64,000 nt of DNA from Rhyacichthys aspro (lineage: Eukaryota; Chordata; Actinopteri; Gobiiformes; Rhyacichthyidae): positions 8,628,109-8,692,108 of the forward strand of contig CM072165.1 of NCBI GenBank assembly GCA_036850595.1, in the 5' to 3' direction. Shown here one piece after another: positions 58,801-64,000 of this stretch. The notes beneath the pieces are model-generated. The model ran no database searches. It saw nothing but the letters and a program-made list of their open reading frames with translations, and was not told where the DNA came from. The position numbers and the translations under genes were made by a program. The stretch's first letter is position 1; the number at the start of each line of letters is the position of its first letter.

Positions 58801-59318
58801 TCTCCCACTGACTCCGGGCAACTTCCGGATTTGTTCGACAAACAATCCTCTGATACTAATCTGTCCATGTACACTGATGTTGATTTGCAATGCAAATCAT
58901 CTCGATCAGAGGACACCACAGGCAAAATGCAGCTATTGGCCGACAACAAAGGAAACCATCGCATCATGTGCTTCTCCACAGCTACATTTGTGCCAGCCTT
59001 CACTCACACAGGCCTTATCTGCACTGCCTTCTGTGTGCTTAAGGACACTGGGGCCTCAGCATGCTGCTTTGGGGGTCCCTCAAGATGCTGCTGAAGCCAA
59101 CATGCAGTGTTGTGGGGACCTAGTAACACTGGCAAAACTAGTTCTGGAAGTTAAAGATCTCCAGAGAGTAGTAGTAGTAGTAGAAAAATGAAATGGATAA
59201 GGGCATTAAGAATGACAGAAGCCATTTACCTGGAATTCAATGCCATAGTTCTCCCGGCAGAAGTCTCGCAGTTTTGGGTAGACGTGCTCTTTGAGTGCGT
59301 TCCTTTCCGCCTCTGTGT
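36980..59318 (-). CDS. nwd2: NACHT and WD repeat domain-containing protein 2 (NWD2), 5' partial
   Basis: Six exons join in frame: 59318-59230, 52692-52576, 44330-44127, 43818-43668, 42501-41912 and 40876-36980. They encode 1682 residues, of about 1742 in human. Domain order: an N-terminal DUF4062-like region (ERNALKEHVYPKLRDFCREN, then DLYWGV); a linker; a NACHT P-loop GGPCTGKT (visible residues about 368-375) with a Walker B-like LVIVLD at about 461-466; a winged-helix/helical part; and from about residue 940 a long array of WD40-like repeats (SVSTWDV, SLSVWNT, VLSVWDIDII). This is a STAND-family signal-transduction NTPase, cytosolic and mainly neuronal in mammals; its substrate is unknown. 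Identity to human NWD2 is high along the whole length. Odd points are a His-rich insert and a shorter, unrelated C-terminus. The first roughly 50 residues must lie beyond the right edge. Confidence 0.96.
40877..41911 (-). other. NWD2 intron (1.0 kb)
   Basis: AT-rich, phase 0, splits the NACHT domain 9 residues after the P-loop. No feature was seen. Confidence 0.7.
41912..42501 (-). CDS. nwd2: NWD2 exon ending in the NACHT P-loop
   Basis: Acceptor TCATTCCAG|CC, donor AAACAG|GTGAGA. It encodes LEDELDFALGKQTPAFLRKC through SSVTHCDMKLGYSQEV to GGPCTGKTLLMAEVAKQ. The P-loop is at 41939-41962. Residues align with human NWD2 without gaps as far as I can judge. Confidence 0.97.
42502..43667 (-). other. 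NWD2 intron (1.2 kb)
   Basis: AT-rich, non-coding, no recognisable repeat. Phase 1. Confidence 0.7.
43668..43818 (-). CDS. nwd2: NWD2 exon, SEEIKRIFRTAV block
   Basis: Acceptor GTTCTGTTCAG|ATGG; donor CTCTG|GTTAGT, which is weaker than consensus. It encodes KAWRNVSEEIKRIFRTAVLQ and AQAKKFLCS. The first ~10 residues are the least conserved part of the N-terminal region. Confidence 0.95.
43819..44126 (-). other. NWD2 short intron (308 bp)
   Basis: The shortest intron of this gene, phase 0. Nothing else was seen. Confidence 0.8.
44127..44330 (-). CDS. nwd2: NWD2 exon, GEKYGSIRVPGEVE block
   Basis: 68 codons in phase 0. It encodes GLVGEKYGSIRVPGEVESAE, then EWYCRDENSVPPAYYL, very close to mammalian NWD2. 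The donor is TCT|GTAAGT. The acceptor is preceded by a CCTT-repeat pyrimidine tract. Confidence 0.96.
44337..44359. repeat. (GGAA)n microsatellite at a splice acceptor
   Basis: On the transcript strand it reads CCTT/TTCC repeats and runs into CCCCCTCAG, so it is the polypyrimidine tract of the NWD2 acceptor at 44331. Confidence 0.85.
46163..46317 (+). mobile_element. tRNA-derived SINE (old copy)
   Basis: It has a B-box-like GGTTCAATTCT at 46214-46224 in the context GACCCAGGTTCAATTC. A degraded A-box region (CTCAGTTTCTTAGCTGATAA) precedes it. A C/T-rich body (CCTTCCCCTCTCTCCCAGTC) follows, and the tail has CTATCAAAAAAAGTCCC. This layout is that of a widespread teleost tRNA-SINE. The boundaries are approximate. 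Confidence 0.65.
46735..46846 (+). repeat. Dispersed teleost repeat, copy 2
   Basis: It reads GCCCTGCGACAAACTGGCC, GTCCAGGGTGTACC, GCTGGGATAGGCTCCAGCC and GGACTAAGTGGTAGAAAATG, ending in GAATGAATG. It is the same family as 10826-10936 and a likely continuation of the part seen at 57205-57306. Confidence 0.75.
49861..49876. repeat. (ATTC)n microsatellite
   Basis: Four ATTC units. Confidence 0.85.
49988..50265. mobile_element. AT-rich MITE with long terminal inverted repeats
   Basis: The left arm has AATAACTCACAC (50004-50015), a 7-nt gap, then CAATAGTT (50023-50030). The right arm has the exact reverse complements AACTATTG (50226-50233), a 7-nt gap, then GTGTGAGTTATT (50241-50252). The right edge is AAAGTGTTACC (GGTAACACTTT inverted), a common teleost DNA-transposon end. 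About 278 bp, with no coding capacity. Confidence 0.75.
50281..50334 (+). repeat. Older dispersed repeat, right flank of MITE
   Basis: Shares TTTGCTAcTGCCCCCT...AAATCC and an identical AGACTAATTCTTTG with 57035-57074. Confidence 0.5.
52576..52692 (-). CDS. nwd2: NWD2 exon, DLYWGV block
   Basis: 39 codons in phase 0; acceptor TTTCTTTCCCAG, donor GTG|GTAAGC. It encodes VVDLYWGVDPEEWDSPELQR and ECLKTSAGPCFV, almost identical to mammals. Confidence 0.96.
57035..57074 (+). repeat. Older dispersed repeat, second copy
   Basis: TTTGCTAATGCCCCCT ... AAATCC ... AGACTAATTCTTTG, matching 50281-50334. The upstream part (about 56945-57000, with TTCATCTGATTGGTT) resembles the left flank of the MITE. Confidence 0.5.
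57205..57306 (+). repeat. Dispersed teleost repeat, copy 3 (front part)
   Basis: GGTGAATTGGTGAATCTAAA, then TTGCCCCTAATGAATG and a GTGAGAGTGAAGGGTTG stretch. It is the characteristic front part of the family whose rear part is seen at 46735-46846. Confidence 0.6.
59168..59183. repeat. (AGT)n microsatellite
   Basis: Five AGT units. Confidence 0.85.
59230..59318 (-). CDS. nwd2: NWD2 exon, ERNALKEHVYPKLRDF block
   Basis: Acceptor GTGGTTTCAG|AC, donor TTCCAG|GTAAAT. AC completes an Asp codon from the preceding exon, then TEAERNALKEHVYPKLRDFC and RENYGIEFQ (human TGAERQALRENVYPKLREFC). It is the most 5' NWD2 exon in the window. Confidence 0.95.
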
Positions 59319-62300
59319 CTGAAACCACAGAAAGAGAGAAGATGCCCGATAAGTTACACAACTGCCAGCTGTGACCTTTTTCTACCTTATTTAGAGGAAA
59401 AACTAGGACAAAAGTATATTCCCTCTGTAATACATCTTGGTGTACTAACCTAGACTTCACCCATATTATGCTGACGCTAACCTGCTATTTCTGTGTTGAT
59501 GTATTCACTAATGAACATTACAGCATCATTTATGCACACACAAAAAGAGTCTGACCGACAATGTGCAGCATTTAATTCAACAATTAGTCTTTGAAAACCG
59601 CAGATGGAGTTTTTATTTTGTCAAACAATACAATTTGAGGTTATCAGAGCTTATGCACATTTCCCACTGCCAGCTGCTGATTGTTATTCTTGTTTAGCAG
59701 CAGCTGACATTGAGGTTAATAACAATAATGTTAGTAACGAATTGGAATTAAGAGTTCTTATTCTCAAACACAAATAAAGCCTTGCTCCTTGACTCTGAGG
59801 CAAATTGGTCTAAAAACAGTAAGCTAACTCAGTGTCTGGCTCTAATGAGACCCTCTGGTGCTCACTTTAGAGCCACAGTGAGCAGTTAGCATTATAACTG
59901 GACATTTGGAGAGGCATAAAATCTTTATGGAAGAGACAGTAATTATATACTCTGTATGTTACCAAGTTTCTCTCAGACCACTTTTTATCACTCCCGGTTG
60001 TAATGTTCCATCACAAAGCCCATTTTTTGTTACTTTAGAGCTGGTGCTGACACACTGTTCAGGAACATGCTTGTAGCTCTACAAGGCAGTGATCATATTG
60101 GACAGCCCTACTGCCCACGGCTTGTTGTTGTGCCCCACTTTCCACTCTACTGTCTTCCAAATGGTTACTAGGATTTCTTTGGACATGCCCTTCCTTTTTT
60201 CTGAAGGCTGCAGATGCCTGACAAGCTTCGATGGAGATTGCTCGATGCACGTGTATCCTTTCACCACCAGCATTGTGACAGCTTGAGTGGAAGAGCTCGC
60301 AAATTTGGTGTGACGTATCTTCCTCTGGTCTATCTTTAGTAGGGCTTTGGGCCGCGACCGTACATGTATGCGCCCACGGAGTGAAAATGTCACATCAAAA
60401 CTGAACTGCTCTAATGGTATGCAAATGAAATAAATGGCGCTTGCTGCATCACTGGAGCGCTCATCTTATCCCATCAGGAAATGCAATAACTGTGTAATGT
60501 CTTACCCTGACACTGGCCAAACCGTCAGTGTAAAAATAGCTGTTTATGATGAAGCAACAAGTTCTGTCTCGGTGTGACCTTGCGAGACAGTGTTGCTTGC
60601 TTCTTTTTTGTGGGATGTTGATGAGTAATGGCGTGATGTGTGAATGTGTCTGTTTTATACACACCCACATTTAAAGAACAAAGACTGGATGTTGCCTTTG
60701 CTTCTTTCCCTCCAATTTTTCAATCTGTTCGTTTCAATGACACTGAGCGATCTGTCTTTCTCTTCAGATACATCACGTCATCTCACTTTTTGTCTTCATC
60801 CTTCCTCATCCTTCCACTCACTGGTGGCCAGACGAACAGAACGTAGCCGTATGTTGCTGCTTCTTGTGTGTGGATTTTTGATGTGTCCATTTGCTTTAGG
60901 TTCCAAAATAAAAATACCATCACTTTAAAAAGCCTCGAAAACAAACTACTGTATTTGCAGCAAAACAAAACACTCAACTAAGTATGTCATTATGCAGCGC
61001 CAGATGTATTCCAACACTGTAAAGTTTATTATAGTGACACTGCGCCTGTGCTGGCCCTTCATTCACGCATATACTTTACCATTCGACTGCTGCCGCCTTC
61101 TCCGAGTCTCATCAACAAGCAATCACTGCGCCCTCTCTCATCAAGCACCGCCGCTGCCGCCTGCCTCTCCACTCCCACTCTGTATGCGATTAGAGCAGGA
61201 GCACGCGATTACAGATGTCTGATTACCGACGAGAGAAAGGGCCGAGTTCACAGTACAAGTGTCGTCCTAAATGGAACAATGTTGGGACACAGTGGTCATC
61301 CACACCGACCTGAACACCGCAGCAGCACGTGTGTAACTCTGTTTGTGAATCTGACCCAAGGTGAAGACACTTTGGTGTTTAGTGAGAATTAGTTTGGGGA
61401 AATTTAGCAGTAGTTTCATCCGTGTGTCTACGCCAAGCCACTAAAACATAACCTGAAAACATGGAAAGTCTCAAGTTCCTATTAACTGACCACTGTAGAC
61501 TTGTAGTGCATTGTAAAAAGGTCACACACACCTTCAGAAAAGTGTGAACTCTAGTATGAGTCCCGGTTCTTGAATGTGAACATGTGTGACTTTAATTTTT
61601 AAAAGTAATATCCAGAGATATTGCTCCAAAAGTTCATGTCTAATGTGCATGCGCTGATGCCAGCCCACACTGCAGTGAGCAAATCAATATGGAATGACCT
61701 GGAAGAAGCTAAAGGCAAAGCGAGTCTGTGTAACTCAGCCATCCATAAAGGCCAGATGTTCCTGCGTTTCCTCGGCAAAGGCAGACCCTACCGGTCTCTG
61801 AGTATCATAGACAAGACAGCCGAGGATCACGCTTATTGTGGAGCAATCAGCCGCTGTTAGCTACAAAATAAAAGAAAAAGACATGTAAAGATGCTAAAAA
61901 TGCACCAGATGGGAGATTAAAGATGAACTTGTGTCACCTATATGCAAGGAACAACACACAAACAACTAGTGGAAGCTACTCGTGAAAATGTACAATGTTC
62001 AGGGTTCAGCGGGAAACATCTGTCTTACCAGCTGTTGCCTCTAAAGACACTAGTAGAGCTTCCTTATTCATGTATTACACATATATGCACTTTTACATAT
62101 AGGACACATTTCAAGGTCCAATTAAAGAAAGCCTTGAGGGTTAATTTGTCAAGCTCATGAATCATTAGCTCTATAGGAGAGAAGAAGGCAACCAGACTAG
62201 TGTCATGTAAGAATATGATGTATGACAATAGGGCGACATTGCAATGATGAACTAAAAAGGACTAGGACTTCATCTGGTTGTTTTTGGGTTCCTAGCCTAA

Positions 62301-64000
62301 TTATAAAAGGCTCCATCTGTTACAGAATTTAGGGCTGTAGCACTAGAGATGTATGATAGATTGCAGTTTAAATATGAGATTGAAGATTTACTTTTCCTGC
62401 CTTCCTGCATATAAACTGACATACGAAATCCTTTGATAATAAATAAGCAGAGGCATCGTTGTCAAGAGTGACATAACTTTGTTATCTGACGCAAAAGAGC
62501 CTCTTTCCCTCTGTTTATTGAGCCTGTTTACTTTCCCGGTTACACTGGTAATTGCATCCGTGTTACTCAGCATCTCAAAGCTGCTACATTTTATTGCGTT
62601 ATCCTCACGATTGCTTTTTAATGTCAGCAACTGTCATTTTATGGAAAAGCAAATTCTTGCGTGCAGTATGTTTTTCTTTCTGGCTTATAATACTGGCAGG
62701 TCTGGAAAAGGTCTGAATTTTGTTTGCTGTTGAAAGCTATCACCATATGTCACATCTATAAATAAAGACACAAATGCATATAATTATGATATTTTGCCGT
62801 AAACCACTTTCTCAGCAGGGCATTGGTGTTCATACAAAGTGATATTCCCCTAGTGATAAACATTTGCTGCGTACACTAGTTTCCTAAAGGTTAATTATGT
62901 TGGTTACAAGTGGATAATCACTGTGTAATTCCATTCAGGTGAATCTAGCAATGTGCTATCTTGTGCTGTCGCTCCCTGGTGAAATATTTTCTAAAAAGCT
63001 TTGAGCGCCTTGGGAGTTTTGGCACTTGCACAAGGGCAAGTGCTGAATATTGGGTCACTAAGAGCTGATGTTTGAGGAAAGGATCTAAGCTTCAAGCTAG
63101 GCCGACAAAAGTGAAAACACTTGCAATAATCACAGGGTAATATAATTAGCAGTCTCTATAGTCGTGACATATTGCCGCCTTGATGACGCCGCATTGGAGA
63201 CAATTTCACGCACTGCATCCCCCTGGGCCTCGTGCCTTTATCAACTTTAAACAGCTTAAGTGATAGCTTGCATACAAATAGCCACCTATAGTGCGCGGCC
63301 GGTGCCAGAGCCCCCTGAGGTAATGGAGTTGTCTTCATATGCTTATATAGATCTCCACATACTGACAGGATGAGGCGCAATGCACTGAAGAGCTCGCACA
63401 AACACACAAGGATAAATCATGTTCCTGCTACTGCTTTCTGGCTACTGGCAAGAACAGACGGCAAGGATTTTAATTGATTGACCACACAGAGAGAATCACC
63501 TCAGCCAAAAAAACTCAAGTGATTAATTATTATCATTAAAAGGAGAATGTAAATCCACTTATATTAGTTGTTTTTGCTTACAAACACCTAATATAGTGGC
63601 TCCGCTGAGGGATGCTGTCAGGTGTAGCATCCTTGTACCGTCACAATGACTTTTTTAATAATGTATGACAAACAAACACAACAATAGGAGCTGAATACAG
63701 CAGTCGTCGCATGTCGCAGTGCTGGATGATTTAAGATGGTGAGGTCAGTATATTCAGCGGCCCCAACAATACAGCCAAGTGCACATAAAAGTCCCCGTGC
63801 TGTATATCAACACGGAGAGGCGCCGACAGAATAAAAAAGTGCTCTGACGGTGTGATTATCACCCGAGATACTCAGCCTCGAGTCTTCGCCGTTACAAATG
63901 GCGCCATAACCTTTTGGTATATTGTAATAGCTATTTTCCTGCCGAGTTTGTCAGGACACAAAAGATGTATCCCCAAAAAGGATTCACTTCAAGTTCCATT
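59319..64000 (-). other. NWD2 first intron (partial)
   Basis: I searched the - strand for the expected first-exon ending (VRVFISANPE-like, phase 1) and did not find it, so the exon lies beyond the window. No gene, RNA or clear mobile element was seen. A more GC-balanced stretch at 63160-63420 could be a conserved element. Confidence 0.5.

Larger units (their letters stand above)
52693..59229 (-). other. NWD2 intron (6.5 kb)
   Basis: Phase 0. Holds a repeat-rich stretch at about 56560-57310 (older repeat, U4-like string, dispersed repeat copy 3) and (AGT)n at 59168-59183. No exon was recognised; the 139- and 157-residue frames around 58675-59191 look accidental. Confidence 0.65.

Noticed and set aside
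58675..59191. Overlapping 139- and 157-residue + strand frames in an NWD2 intron
   Set aside because: No similarity that I recognise, two frames equally open, no splice or promoter context. Probably chance.
60490..60512. Minus-strand GTAAGA donor considered as another NWD2 first-exon end
   Set aside because: The in-phase peptide (LTVWPVS) does not match the NWD2 family.
62030..62080. Possible NWD2 first exon ending at a minus-strand GTAAGA donor
   Set aside because: The phase would fit, but the peptide (ALLVSLEATA) lacks the conserved VRVFISANPE-type sequence, and a stop lies shortly upstream without an acceptor.
1..64000. CRISPR arrays, operons, ribosome binding sites, tRNA or rRNA genes
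   Set aside because: None is present. The window is vertebrate nuclear DNA, and only a SINE-type tRNA-derived sequence was found.

Overview
The window is nuclear DNA of a vertebrate, almost certainly a ray-finned fish. Its genes have spliced exons with GT/AG junctions, long AT-rich introns, long 3' UTRs and AATAAA signals. Its proteins match vertebrate families exon by exon, and its interspersed repeats are of teleost type (a tRNA-derived SINE, hAT-type ends, a MITE). A spiny-rayed (percomorph) fish is my guess from repeat type and gene spacing. There is no prokaryotic gene organisation, and almost all the short open frames are chance.

Three genes fill the window. (1) RELL1 (RELT-like 1) is on the + strand. 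Its 5' end lies off the left edge; coding exons run from about 1 to 13021 and the 3' UTR to about 14815. (2) The C4orf19/PGCKA1 orthologue is on the - strand. Its 3' end is near 18200, the large coding exon is 19658-20444, a tiny coding start exon is 23532-23583, and a probable non-coding first exon with promoter is at 31149-31236. (3) NWD2 (NACHT and WD repeat domain protein 2) is on the - strand. Its 3' UTR starts near 34740, a giant last coding exon spans 36980-40876, and five further exons reach 59318; the first coding exon is beyond 64000. Order and relative orientation (NWD2 > C4orf19 > RELL1, the last convergent) match human 4p14 as I know it, so this is an ancient syntenic block seen in reverse.

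The rest is intron and intergenic sequence with microsatellites and decayed mobile elements: a 278-bp MITE (49988-50265) sitting inside an older repeat, a SINE (46163-46317), three pieces of one dispersed teleost repeat, and two hAT-type ends.

Functionally, RELL1 is a single-pass membrane protein carrying the RFxV motif known to dock SPAK/OSR1 kinases. C4orf19 is a lipid-anchored protein reported to associate with PDCD10 and GCKIII kinases. NWD2 is a STAND-type NTPase. I found no new operon-like or defence system. The points most worth a second look are a Cys/His cluster in RELL1, the divergent C-terminus and His-rich insert of NWD2, a 74-nt intron just after the RELL1 stop, and the repeat structures.
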